Shown here piece after piece: positions 14,494 to 26,000 of a stretch of DNA of 64,000 nucleotides (position 1 is its first letter; each line of letters begins with the position of its first letter). The DNA lies in contig RCNN01000072.1 of NCBI GenBank assembly GCA_003667245.1, positions 62,001 through 126,000 on the forward strand. Direction: 5' to 3'. Both the position numbers and the translations under genes were made by a program. The DNA comes from Heterostelium multicystogenum (lineage: Eukaryota > Evosea > Eumycetozoa > Acytosteliales > Acytosteliaceae). The notes beneath the pieces are model-generated. The model did not search any database, was not told the origin of the DNA, and saw nothing but the letters and a program-made list of their open reading frames with translations.

Positions 14494-17400
14494 ATGAGCA
14501 ACAATGATAATAATAGTATAGAGCTGCAATCTGAAATTACCACTCTTGTTTGTAAATCATTACAGCTAGATAATAGGAATCATAAACTAGGTTCAAGAAT
14601 ACTAAATGAAGCATTTCTATCAAAGTCTATTGATATATTCAAAGAGAGTAGGTATCGTGTGTTCTTTCGGAACGGTTGTTGTAGAAGTTTTAATGCTAAC
14701 ATTTGTATGATCCATGAAGAATGCTTGGAATATGGTTTAAAAGATAATAGCGTTGTTACTTTGATATATAATAAAGTAAATGGTAGCAAACAACTGCAGA
14801 CACAAGATAATGCTGGTGCTGAGAAGAAAGCAACTGTGCAACCATTGACATTTAGTACTGTTAAGCATGATGCTGATGATAATAATAATGGCCTGTTGCC
14901 AATGACTGGAGGATTAATCAAGAGAGGCGGGACTGCTGATCAACATAAGTTTGCGGTTCCTCAAGTTAGAGAGTCTGTCTTAGGTCTTGATAGGCTTGCA
15001 AAGGAAAAGAGACTGGAAAGAGAGGCCAAAGAGAAAGAAGCAAAAGAGAAAGAACGACTTTTGACCTTAAATGATGATGATCAACAAGACGATATTCAAC
15101 GTGACTCTAAAGATGATGCATCTTTTGTAAAGCTTAAGAAGCACTATAGAGAGTCTGTTTCACAAACACCTTCTCATTCTGGAGGTGTAAATCAAGATGT
15201 TTTCGATAGAATAAACAATAGAAATAGAAGCAATAGAGACAGAGACAGAGACAGAGAGTACGATAGAGACAGAGATAGAGATAACGACAGAGACAGAGAT
15301 AGATATAACGATAGAGATGATAGAAGAAGATATGACCAAACTCCATCTAGACACGATAGGGATGATAGGGATAGAGACAATGATAGGGATAGAGACAGAG
15401 ATGATAGAAGAAGATATGATCAGACTCCATCGAGATATGACAGAGATGACAGAAGACGATTCGACCAAACTCCATCAAGACAAGATTCAAATAAGGATGA
15501 CCAAAGAGATGACAGAAGAAGATATGACCAAACACCCTCGAGATATGACAGAGATGACAGAAGGAGATTCGACCAGACTCCTTCTAGATACGATAGGGAT
15601 GACAGAAGAAGATTCGACCAGACTCCATCTAGAAATGAAGAAAGAAGAGATGAAAGAAGAAGATACGATCAAACGCCATCAAGACATGATCGTGGAAACA
15701 GAGAGGATAATAGAAGAAGATACGATCAAACACCTATGAGATCAGCAAATGAAGCAACCACTAAGAAATATGAAGAAAATGATGAAGAGTTTGATAGAGA
15801 TTACTATGATGCTGACGAAGGAGAAGGTGCTATTCACGATCAACATGGTGATGGTCCATTCCTTGGTGATGAAGAGAAGTTCAAGAAAATGGAAGAAGAA
15901 ATGCAAAAGAAACAAAAGAGAAGACAGTCAGCAAAGAGAAATCAGCAAAATGAAGATAACTCGAGGTGGGAAGCAAACAGAATGATGCAATCAGGTATTA
16001 TGGTGCAGCAAGAGATCAATTTGGATTTTACTGAGGAGGAAGAGGATCGAGTTAATTTGATTGTTTCCAACACTGTGCCGCCATTCCTTGAGGGAACTGC
16101 TGCCGCTGCCGCTTCACAACAGCGCGTAGTTCAAACTGTAAAAGATGTAACTTCTGATTTGGCCGTTATTTCAAAGAAAGGAAGTCAGCTGCTTCGTGAT
16201 TATCGTGACAAGAAGGACCGTATCAAAGGACAAAAGAAAGTATGGGAGCTAGGTGGAACAGCCTTGGGAAATATCATGGGTGTAAAAGCAGAAGACGAAG
16301 ACAACGAAGAGAATAAGAGCTCAGTAAAAGATGATGTCGACCAATCGACAGGTGAGGTGTTAAATTATAAGAGCAACTCTCAGTTTGCGTCTCACTTGAA
16401 AGCTGCAGTTGCCACAAGTGAATTTGGAAAAACCAAGACTATAAAGCAGCAGCGTGAATATCTCCCTGTGTTTGGTTGCCGCAAGGATTTGATGCGTGTC
16501 ATCGCGGAGAACAGTATTATAGTTATTGTTGGTGAAACAGGTAGTGGAAAAACAACACAGCTCACTCAATATCTCTATGAAGATGGATATGCAAAATTTG
16601 GAAAGATTGGATGCACGCAGCCACGTCGTGTTGCCGCAGTTTCTGTTGCTAAGCGTGTCGCTGAAGAAATGGGTGTCAAGCTTGGTGAGGAGGTCGGATA
16701 CTCTATCCGTTTTGAGGACTGCACTACACCCGAGACTGCTATCAAATATATGACTGATGGTGTTCTTCTACGTGAGTCTCTTAATGATCCTAATCTCGAT
16801 AAATACACAGCAATAATTATGGATGAGGCTCACGAACGTTCACTGAACACTGATGTACTTTTTGGTATCCTAAGAAAAGTGTTGGCGCGCAGACACGATC
16901 TCAAGCTAATTGTCACATCTGCTACTATGGACTCAAAGAAATTTTTCTATGTTCTTTGGTGATGTACCTGTATTTACAATTCCCGGACGTACTTTTCCAG
17001 TAGATGTCCTCTGGAGCAAAACTCCTTGCGAAGACTATGTCGACGCTGCAGTGAAGCAAGCACTTTCGATCCATTTAACTCATCCTGAAGGTGATATCCT
17101 AATTTTCATGACTGGTCAAGAGGATATTGAGGCAACATGCGCAACTATAGAAGAGAGAATGAAGCAGCTTGGTAAAGATACACCACCACTGCTTCTGCTA
17201 CCAATTTACTCTCAACTTCCATCAGATTTACAAGCAAAGATTTTCGATGCTGCTGAGTCTGGAACTCGTAAATGTATTGTAGCTACAAACATTGCAGAAA
17301 CTTCATTGACAGTGGAAGGTATCAAATATGTAATTGACACTGGATTTGCCAAACTTAAAGTATATAACCCACGTGTTGGTATGGATGCGCTTCAAGTCAC

Positions 17401-18580
17401 CCCCATCAGTAAGGCTAATGCCAATCAGAGATCAGGTCGTGCAGGACGTACAGGTCCAGGTCGAGCCTATCGTATGTACACTGAGCATTCATTCAGAAAT
17501 GATATGCTTGATAACAATATTCCGGAAATTCAGCGTACCAATCTCGGTAATGTTGTACTTAATCTTAAGTCTATTGGTGTAAAGAATCTCCTGGATTTTG
17601 ATTTTATGGATCCACCTCCTGCAGATAATATCTTGAATTCAATGTTCCAACTCTGGGTATTAGGTGCACTAGACAGCTCCGGTGATATTACACCTATTGG
17701 TAGAAAAATGGTTGAATTCCCACTCGATCCACCACTCTCTAAAATGGTTCTCTTCTCAGTGCAACTGGGATGTGCACAAGAAATTATTACAGTGGTATCT
17801 ATGCTTTCTATACCATCTGTATTCTTCCGTCCAAAGGGTGCCGAAGAAGAGAGTGATGCAGCAAGAGAGAAATTCTTTGTACCAGAATCAGACCATCTTA
17901 CTCTCCTACATGTTTATCAGCAATGGAAAATCAATAACTATAGTGCTCAATGGTGCAATGAGCATTTTATTCATGTAAAAGCAATGAGAAAAGTGAGAGA
18001 GGTTCGTGGACAATTGTTGGAGATCATGGAGCAACAGAAACTTCCTGTTGAAACTTGTGGAACTGACTGGGACGTTGTAAGAAAAGCAATTTGTTCGTCG
18101 TATTTCCATCATTCAGCAAAGATTAAGGGTATTGGAGAATATGTGAACATGAGAACAGGTATGCCATGTTTTCTTCATCCAACATCAGCACTCTATGGAC
18201 TAGGTTATGCGCCAGACTATATTGTCTATCATGAGCTTGTCATGACCACCAAGGAGTATATGCAAATTGTAACAGCTGTAGATCCCAAATGGCTGGCCGA
18301 ACTTGGACCAATGTTTTTCACCATCAAAGAATCATTTAAGCAAAAGACACAACGCAAAAAGCGAGAAAAAGAACTTGGCATTGAAGAGGAGGAGGAACTC
18401 AACGACGCCAAGGAGTTTGAAGAGCTCATCTCATCCAATAAACCTTCCAAGTTCCAAAGACTCACATTTGAAAACGACAAGACAGCCACAACCACCCAAC
18501 ACCGCGAGAACATATCATCGCCAGGCAGTGGCCAAAAGAAAGACCAAATCAAAAAAGTACCAAAAAGATTTGGTCTGTAG
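14494..18580 (+). CDS. dhx38: DEAH-box splicing helicase Prp16/DHX38
   Basis: ATP-dependent RNA helicase that remodels the spliceosome between the two catalytic steps. Helicase motifs are complete: [10 protein letters not shown] (I), TQPRRVAA (Ia), MDEAHERS (II), VTSATMDS (III), TNIAETSLT (V) and [12 protein letters not shown] (VI), followed by the winged-helix/ratchet/OB region ([38 protein letters not shown]). The C-terminus ends PKRFGL, matching human DHX38 (PARFGL), which separates it from Prp2, Prp22 and Prp43. The N-terminus has an RD-dipeptide region, then eight RRR[YF]DQTP[SM]R units at about residues 279-417. The intronless frame breaks once, at a T5 run (16942-16946); with four Ts it reads [14 protein letters not shown] and gives about 1361 residues (human 1227). 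An AATAAA lies at 18614-18619. Confidence 0.95.
15331..15745 (+). repeat. Coding tandem repeat: eight RRR[YF]DQTPxR units in Prp16
   Basis: Imperfect repeats encoding [10 protein letters not shown] or [10 protein letters not shown] (the last copy ends PMR), with acidic/arginine spacers such as YDRDD. Each unit presents a Thr-Pro site. The DNA copies differ at synonymous positions, so the peptide, not just the DNA, looks maintained. Confidence 0.85.
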
Positions 18581-18937
18581 TGTAACCAAAAATGTTGCAA
18601 TAATGTATCTGCAAATAAAGCAAGCAACAAACCGCAACCACAGGTTTTTATTTTTATAACTCTACAAATTCGACATCATCATGTGGGTTGTTTTTAAAAT
18701 TATCACGATCTTTAAAAGAGTAGGTGGGCAACTGGAAATCGAGCTGACGTCAAAAAAGATTTTTTTATTTAAAACTCAAAACATTGATTTTTTTGATTTT
18801 TTATTTAATTTTTGTCTTCTGGGGACATGGCAGTTGAGTAGATTGTCCACTGCGACCTTGGTACTTTTTGCTGATAAAGTTGTTTGATCAAGACCCATTA
18901 CTTTTTAATTCTCTATATATATTCTACTTAATCAAAC
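18581..18937. promoter_or_regulatory. Prp16 3' region and syntaxin promoter
   Basis: Contains an AATAAA polyadenylation-type signal at 18614-18619 for Prp16. Further on is a perfect TGACGTCA palindrome (18745-18752), the classic bZIP/CRE core, about 190 bp before the syntaxin start, followed by T-rich tracts. No gene is seen. Function of the palindrome is inferred from its sequence only. Confidence 0.45.
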
Positions 18938-19807
18938 ATGGCAAATGTAGATCAAATTGCACCATTGGTAGCAAGTATAAATAGTATTACAAAGAATCTT
19001 ATAAAGAAGAAAGCGGCCATTGGAACTAGTAGCGATGGTGTCGACTTTAGAGCTCAAATTCATGCTGTAAGTGTGAAGATATCAATTCACTTGAATGTTT
19101 TCAGAAGTTAATATTAACACCGTTCTCCACCCAAAAAACAACAGCAAATAGAAGAAGGTAAATCTAAAATTCAGACAATCAAAGAATTCTTGGCAAAGCC
19201 AAACCACGACAGAAATGATCGTGCCAAAATCACAAAGATTACCACACAATTCAAACAGGTCTCTTCTGAATTTGAAAAGGAGGCCTCCGAAATCATTGGA
19301 CTACAATTAGCCAACGCCATTGGAACTGGTGGAAGATCCGGTTCATTGTCGTTGAATGGTCGTGAGAGAGGATCATTCTCAGATCGTATTCGTTTCAAGG
19401 GTGATACAAGCTACGCACAACAAGAGTACTCCTTTGGAGAGGGTGCTCAGCAACAGACAATCAATTTCAGACACTTGGAAGTCACCGTAGACAATCCCCA
19501 CCAAACTGAAGAGTTAATCATTCAAGAATACAACACAGAAGTCAAGTCACTGGTGACTGATTTGGAAGCCATTCGTGAGATTACAAATGACTTGCACATG
19601 TTGACAATGGAGCAAGGTGAACAACTCAAAGTTGCTGTCGCCAACACAGAGGTCGCTGCCATGGATGTAGAGCAAGGTGTCGCCGAGCTTGGTGAAGCAT
19701 ATGTATATAAGAAAAAGTACCGTAAGAAGGTTATCATCGCCATCATTATATCGATTATCGCCATTGCACTTATAGTTGGTTTAGCTGTGGGATTGAAGAA
19801 GAGATAA
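18938..19807 (+). CDS. Syntaxin, Qa-SNARE (syntaxin 7/PEP12-like)
   Basis: Target-membrane SNARE for vesicle fusion, probably endosomal by resemblance to syntaxin 7. Two exons (18938-19066 and 19145-19807) with a GTAAGT...CAACAG intron give 263 residues. The N-terminal half is an Habc-like helical bundle (FLAKPNHDRNDRAKI, TTQFKQVSSEFEKEASEII). A SNARE motif follows at about residues 155-220, with the zero-layer glutamine in TMEQGEQL. The C-terminus is a single tail anchor (VIIAIIISIIAIALIVGLAV) closed by LKKR. The frame is intact. It is convergent with the leucine-rich gene, 83 bp downstream. The exact syntaxin subtype would need a tree. Confidence 0.93.
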
Positions 19808-19890
19808 ATTATTAAACGAACAAAACAAAACTTTTATTGTAACAATGTTTGATTTAGTTATAGGGGATTCCTTAAGATAGGTTTTGATAA

Positions 19891-21198
19891 TTAGGAATTC
19901 TTGTTGTAGACGCAGAATGACTTGTTCCAAATAGAGGAATGTTGTTCAATTATCTCTAACAACACTTCATCCAGTAGATGGGAGCTGTATATTTCTAAAT
20001 TCTCTAGGGTTTTGTTGGCCACCAAGGCATTAATAATCAAATGGTACTTGTAGACTTTATGATTAAAGTGAACCTTAAGTGATGTAGTGTTCAGATTGTA
20101 ACGGACAATATGACAGAATATGTCGTCTCCTCCAATGAATAATCTGGTGTCGTCATTTAGGTTCATGTAAAAGTATATTGTTAGATTCTTTACAGCATTT
20201 AAAGATTCAATTATGAGATTATCGTCAATGTTCCTATTGATTGAAATTCCCAATCGTTTGAGATTGGTTAGCTCCAACCTGGATATTACAGTAGTTCCAA
20301 GGTCCAATGAACGTAGGTGGTTACTATTTTTAAAGATAAATTCTACAAGTGGAAGGTAGTCGATAGCAATCTTTCCTTTGAATAAAGATAGCTTCTTTAG
20401 AGTATGAGAACTCTCACTCTCTAAATAGTTTTTGAGACATAGTTGGAAATCTATTATGGAATACCAGTAGTTGTCAAAGTCTATCTTTAAACATGTGAGA
20501 TTCTTTAGATCATTTAAAGAATTAAACAATACCTCTGGTTTATCAGAAAGTATAAATGGGAAACTATATCGAGCTTTGTTATTGATGATCTCAAGTTTTG
20601 TTAAACCTAGGCACAGCTTGGGTATTGAGCTTAGCATCAAGTATGAGGATGGACATCCACCAATTCTGAGTGTCACACACTCGAGTAATGGTGCAGTAAA
20701 TAGACTGAGATCAATACTATCATCACAGGGAACATTGTACTGTGATTGAAGTATTGAGAGGTGTCTCAGTGATGTTAGATTTGTGATGTTGTCTTTGTTC
20801 ATGATGAATCTATTTTCAATTCCTTCAATATATATTGATAGATGCTCGATATTCCTTAACAGAGTGGAAGGTATCGTACGATCAGCAACGAAATCCTGAG
20901 ATAATAATGATTCATTTGACATCGATACACGAAGCTCTTTGACATTGTATAGGTCAACCAAAGAATAAGGAGAAGTTAGTTTTTTGGAAATGAAATCTTC
21001 TTTACGGTCTTGGTTGATCGATAGATAATGTATTGGTAAAGATTTGATGATGTAGCGAAAGTTTTGGCAAACTAAAGGTAATCGAAACCTAAACCAATTG
21101 ATATGATCTCTGTATTGTTTCTTTCTCTTAAAGTAGTATTTGCTATTCCATAGTATGTTTATAATAATCTTATGTATGTATATACTAAGTATAGTCAT
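19891..21198 (-). CDS. Dictyostelid F-box-like leucine-rich protein (paralogue 1)
   Basis: An intact 435-residue intronless frame. The N-terminus (ILSIYIHKIIINILW, later RLPLVCQNFRYIIKSLP) has the helix-Trp-LVC pattern of degenerate F-box domains in dictyostelid gene families. The body is irregular leucine-rich sequence (LRNIEHLSIYIEG, LTSLRHLSILQSQ, LKNLTCLKIDFDN, LKKLSLFKGKIAI, HLRSLDLG). The C-terminus (VANKTLENLEIYSSHLLDE ending in HSSIWNKSF) matches the end of the neighbouring gene at 21271-22568 (NNHTLQYLCINGN, HPTIRNKF). The function is not known; an SCF adaptor role is a guess from the N-terminus. Start ATG at 21196-21198. Confidence 0.75.
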   Translation of the reverse strand: MTILSIYIHKIIINILWNSKYYFKRKKQYRDHINWFRFRLPLVCQNFRYIIKSLPIHYLSINQDRKEDFISKKLTSPYSLVDLYNVKELRVSMSNESLLSQDFVADRTIPSTLLRNIEHLSIYIEGIENRFIMNKDNITNLTSLRHLSILQSQYNVPCDDSIDLSLFTAPLLECVTLRIGGCPSSYLMLSSIPKLCLGLTKLEIINNKARYSFPFILSDKPEVLFNSLNDLKNLTCLKIDFDNYWYSIIDFQLCLKNYLESESSHTLKKLSLFKGKIAIDYLPLVEFIFKNSNHLRSLDLGTTVISRLELTNLKRLGISINRNIDDNLIIESLNAVKNLTIYFYMNLNDDTRLFIGGDDIFCHIVRYNLNTTSLKVHFNHKVYKYHLIINALVANKTLENLEIYSSHLLDEVLLEIIEQHSSIWNKSFCVYNKNS

Positions 21199-21270
21199 TG
21201 TATTTGTATTTGTTACTAAATTTGGTACCCAAATAGTTCTGTGTTCCCACTGGCAAATAAAATCAGGTGC

Positions 21271-22568
21271 TCAAAATTTATTTCTGATTGTTGGGTGTGT
21301 GTCTATGGTTTGTAATAGTTTGTACTTGTTTTTGACGTTTCCATTGATGCAGAGGTACTGAAGCGTGTGATTGTTGTTAATTGCTTCGATCAGTTGCTCA
21401 TTGACTGTCAGTAGGAACCCAACTTGGAATGTAATCGATGTACATGAAGGTCCTATGTTCAGCTGAATCACCCTCATCAGCAGATTGCACTCTGAGTTGA
21501 GGGCTCGGTTAAACTGAGGCTTGTTGTATATCGTTAGATTCTTTACTCTGTTGAACGACTGAATCACTTGATCGTCTATCTTGTTACGCACAGTTATGGA
21601 CAATCGATGGAAATTGACTTCAATTGGGCAGATGTAGTTTGACCCTATCTCCAACTCTTTCAAGCGAGTATTGCTGAAAGAGAAACTGTAGCAAGGTTTT
21701 GTTGTTGATAAGTAGAAGCTTTCTAAAGAGTGAGAGCTTCTTAAGTTGTATTGTTCTTAAATAATTAAGTAGAAGCTCCTGGAATTGGTCTAGCATTGTT
21801 ACAAATGCAATGATTCCCTTTAACTCGATCTTTAGATTGGTCAAGCTGCGCAGCTTTGTTAGAGAGGCAAAGAGTGTTTGTGGATTGTTCAGGAACTCCC
21901 ATGATATACTGCCGTTTGGGTCATAGTCTGTGATGTCCAGCGTTGTTATTTGGTTGCAATATAGATGTAAAATATTGACTAGCTTGTAGGTAGCTGGATC
22001 ACCTCCGACCTTGAGGCACACATGGTCAAGGTTCGGAGCAGAGAGTATCGATTGAATAAAGGGATCATCATCAAAGATCAGCGTATCATTATCGTAGTGT
22101 ATGGTTAGCTGCTTAATGGATACTGTTTTTTTTGAACTCATTTTGATCAAGCATGCAAAGTATTGGCGGAGTTGTTGTTGTTGTTGGTTCTTGTTGAAAT
22201 GTAATCGATGGGTATTTTATCGAGAGGATCGATATGTTTTTGAACAGAGTATGCAGTATCGACTCGTTGATGGTCAAAGGCGAATCCACGTCAATGTGTA
22301 GTTCATAGAGGTTATTATGATTGATGGCCGAGTAGATTGAGTTTCGTTTACAATACTCTATGTATGATTCGATGTTCGAAGATGATATTGTAAGACAGTC
22401 ATTGAGAGACTTGATGATCTTGTAGAATTCCCAACAGGTGAGCGAAAGCATTGACAAGCACCATTTCCTATGATTGATCTGATTGAGGCATTCATCCAAA
22501 CCTCCGTTTAACGGTAAACAATTCCACAAGTATTTAATTATCAAATTGTAAATGTATCTATTTAACAT
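21271..22568 (-). CDS. Dictyostelid F-box-like leucine-rich protein (paralogue 2, two frame breaks)
   Basis: Tandem paralogue of the preceding gene, same strand, 72 bp upstream of its start codon. It opens MLNRYIYNLIIKYLW, then WCLSMLSLTCWEFYKIIKSL, matching the W...LVC...F.IIKSL pattern of paralogue 1, and has leucine-rich units (NLDHVCLKVGGDPATYKLV versus LLECVTLRIGGCPSSYLML in paralogue 1; LRSLTNLKIELKG). The frame breaks at an eight-base homopolymer (plus-strand T run 22126-22133; seven bases would keep it open) and near 21655. The product would be about 430 residues, like its neighbour. No function is established. Confidence 0.68.
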
Positions 22569-22990
22569 GGTGGTGGGTTTAACTAATTTACCAAAAAAAG
22601 TATACTAATCGAACAACAAGTAGAGCAAAACAATCAAAATGTTGGTGATCAGACTATATTAGGCAATTAATAAAATTAATTTGTATCAAACCCCATTGTT
22701 GGCATTGCTGACTCAATCTTGCACCAATCACAACAAATGATGGTCAGTTTAAAAGATAACAAAAAAACCATGAAAATGTGTTAAGTGGATAAAAATCTTG
22801 GATCAAATTCCGCCTTATCAGTTCTTAAATCAATGATTTAATCTGACTGTTAAAAAAGTTTTGATTTTGAAAACATCCAGAGTGCTTGAAATCAACTGGT
22901 TATATCTCTATTTATAGTTAGTAATAGTAATATCATTCATTATATAAATATAATATAGTAGAATACAAATAATATAAAGATATACATGTA
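22569..22990. promoter_or_regulatory. Divergent promoter region (leucine-rich paralogue 2 and FNIP kinase)
   Basis: A 422-bp AT-rich gap between start codons facing away from each other; it presumably drives both. No open frame or repeat of note. Confidence 0.5.
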
Positions 22991-25900
22991 ATGTTAAAAA
23001 CAATTAATCATATATTAACTACGAGTAATGAAAGTAGTACTGGAAGTTGTAGTAGTGGTAATGAGGCCGATGATTTAGATAGAACTAGCTCCAGTTGTGG
23101 AAGTGCCACCGATGATTCAAATAGAAGCAGTGGGGTTAGTGATGATAATAATGATTATGATTTCGATCAATTGGCAATCAACGATGTAAACAATGATGTG
23201 GTTTTGATTGTAACACCGCCACCCTCCGGTGAGGAGAATAACAGTAGTAGCAACTCAGATGATCCCGATCAGAAACAGCAGCGTCAATTGAGCAAATCCA
23301 AGAAAAAACTCAATATTAGCCATAAGCCAAATCAAACGTTGACACAGCTTCAAAATAAAATTAGACAGCAAATAGAGAAACAGAAAAAGCTCAAGTCTAT
23401 CAGGGGAGGAAGTTTGAATTCAAAGAAAAAAAATAACACTGACACTTCCAGACAATATGAACCACCCCATATCTTGTGATTCGTTGCCAAGCAATTTATA
23501 TGGACTTACGTTTGGCCGCATGTTCAACCACAGTATCCAGCCAAATACTCTGCCAGGAAATTTGAAATCATTGATATTTGGCTATTGCTTTAATAAGCCA
23601 TTGCAGGTGGGATCATTACCGCCAACGCTGCGCTCTCTGGTGTTTGGGTTCTCTTACAATCAACCGATATCGGAAAATATACTTCCCCTGACACTGGATT
23701 CTTTGACAATGGGAACGGTTTTCAATAGACCATTTCCAGCAAATTCATTTCCTCAATCGCTACGCACTCTTGTTTTTTCTGATCAATTTAGATTCCCTCT
23801 GGTTATACCGCCCAAGCTTGAAAATCTCACTCTAGGCCGTTGGTACAACCATGAAATTAAACTCTGGTCCATCCATCAAATACATCAAAGATTGGTGAAG
23901 AGATATTTGACAACCTCAACGTCAATGAGCATTGCGTCATGAAGAAGGACTTTGCTTATGATGTCTCCGTTGTGGATGAGGAGTACGGACATATCGATAT
24001 CACCAACGACACCTACGATAAGTGTCTTTTTGTTGTAGTAACAAAGCAGGGATCAGCAACTGACAATCACCTATTTACCATCAACCTCAATAATTCTCAC
24101 TCGATTCAATGCCTACCAGAGGTAGGATGTTGTTGGGTGTCTGTATTCGTTGAAAATAGGCATACAAAGAATTATATCCAATTATTTTCCAATATTAGGG
24201 TGCCCAAAGGAAGCTCAATCATTCTACACAAGAAAATATCAAATCATTGACAAGAGCAATACTCATCAGTACCATACCGATTGCCAAATTATCACTCACC
24301 TCTATGAAACCGTAGAACTAAACAACCAGCTTTACTATAAGATGAAAAGGTTCGACAATGGAACCAATAAAGTATTTGTAATAATGTCACACGACACCAA
24401 AGAATTGGTAAATATCCCAAATACTAATAATCGTGAGCAAGTTGAACCAAATACTAATATTTAACAACGATAGCTGATCTCCAAAGAAATATGGTATTCA
24501 AAATTTCTGTCAAAAAAGATATGATAGAATATTCATAGAGATTGAAGCTATGATAAAGCTCAAGGGTTCTCCCAATGTTGTCCAATATCACACATATAGC
24601 CATGACAGGGAGAATCAAGTTGTTTATATCCTGATGGAATACTGTGATGGTGGTGATTTGCACCAAGCCTTAACAGAGAAAGACAAATGGTATGTCCAGA
24701 GAAAATCAAATATCGGATCATCTTGTATTAATCAATTTCATTTCATCAGGAATGATAAGTTTCAAGATCTACACTCCAATCATAAGCTGAGTAAATCAAT
24801 GCTAGATGCTAACTGTCAATACTACAAAGAGGAAGAGATATGGGATTATTGCACTCAATTATTGGAAATTTTAACTGTATTAGACAAACATTCAATAATT
24901 CATTGCGATATTAAACCTGGAAATCTATTTCTCAAGAATAATCAATTGATTTTGGGAGACTTTGGTTGTTGTAAAATTTTATCAGATGATTCCGATTCCG
25001 AAGATGATATTGATAGTTCGTCTTCAAGCGACAGTGTAAAAGTAGCAAGCGTTGGAACCTACGGATATTTAGCTCAAGTAAGTGTACTTTTTGATTGACT
25101 TGCCAAAAAATAATTAACCAATTTCATTAGGAATTGGAGTTAAAATTAAATATAGATGGAAGAGCCGATCTTATTCAGTAGGATCTACCATATTAAGATT
25201 ATTATCTTGGTTTGTATATTTACATATTAGAATCTAATAATTATTCAACTATTAACATCTTTGTTTTAATGTTAATTAGTCATCCAGATGATAGTAATAA
25301 TCATTCATTAATTGAAAGTCAAAGAGATAATGTTGTCATATCAACTAGTAGATATTCATTGGATTTAATTGAATTCGTTAGAAGTTTGTTGGTGGCCAAA
25401 AGGGAAGATAGAGCAACTTTACAGAAAATTCTAAGACATGCGCAGATTGGAGAGAAGCGAAAATCGTGGACCTATTATTTTGATATCCCAATTAAATATC
25501 CTATTCCCCATTCCATTACCAAGTTGACATTCACTCACCAGTTTAACCAACCGATAGCGCCAGGCATATTGCCAAACACACTGAGAGTTCTAGAGTTTAT
25601 GCGACTCTTCAACCAACCCATCGAAATAAACTCCTTGCCTGATTCTCTCGAGATTCTGAGGCTCGGAGGTTTCTTTGACAAGCCCATCCAGAAGGGTGCA
25701 CTACCGCCAAAGCTGCGTGTGCTTCGCCTTGGTGATGAATTCAACAGTACCATTGAAAAGAAAGCGCTTCCAGACTCACTGGAGATACTGGTGTTTGGTA
25801 AGGCATTCAACCAGAAACTGTTGCAAACTTCCGACCAGTTTGAAAAAGCTTGTCCTAAACTTCAACTATCGAACTCCACTCAAGAAATCGATCATTCCAA

Positions 25901-26000
25901 AATCACTGACCCAAATAACATGTCGACATTCAATTGTCAACAAGATCCATCATTAATGAGCATGTCACTCATTTTATCGTTTGGAGAAATAAAAAGATAA
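22991..26000 (+). CDS. FNIP-repeat protein kinase (fnk family), FNIP blocks on both sides of the kinase
   Basis: Serine/threonine-kinase-like protein of the dictyostelid FNIP-kinase (fnk) type. Order: Ser/Asn-rich acidic leader (22991-23450); about five FNIP units (FNHSIQPNTLPGNLKSLIFG, FNKPLQVGSLPPTLRSLVFG and others, 23490-23850); an unrecognised segment (23939-24464); a kinase domain; a second block of four to five FNIP units (FNQPIAPGILPNTLRVLEF, FDKPIQKGALPPKLRVLRLG, 25520-25815). Kinase landmarks: hinge ILMEYCDGGDLHQAL, catalytic loop IIHCDIKPGN, magnesium loop LGDFGCCK, activation end GTYGYLA, and ADL.YSVGSTIL (subdomain IX). HCD replaces HRD. Likely introns are 25078-25130 and about 25209-25279. 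Frame changes occur near 23460, 23940, 24200, 24470 and 25175. I join these pieces because the FNIP and kinase parts are collinear with no promoter-like gap; two or three adjacent genes remain possible. Confidence 0.68.

Noticed and set aside
15134..15672. Minus-strand and shifted frames over the Prp16 repeat region (Ser/Ile/Val-rich or Met/Thr-rich proteins)
   Set aside because: They are shadows of the arginine/aspartate repeat in Prp16; repeated codons keep other frames open automatically.
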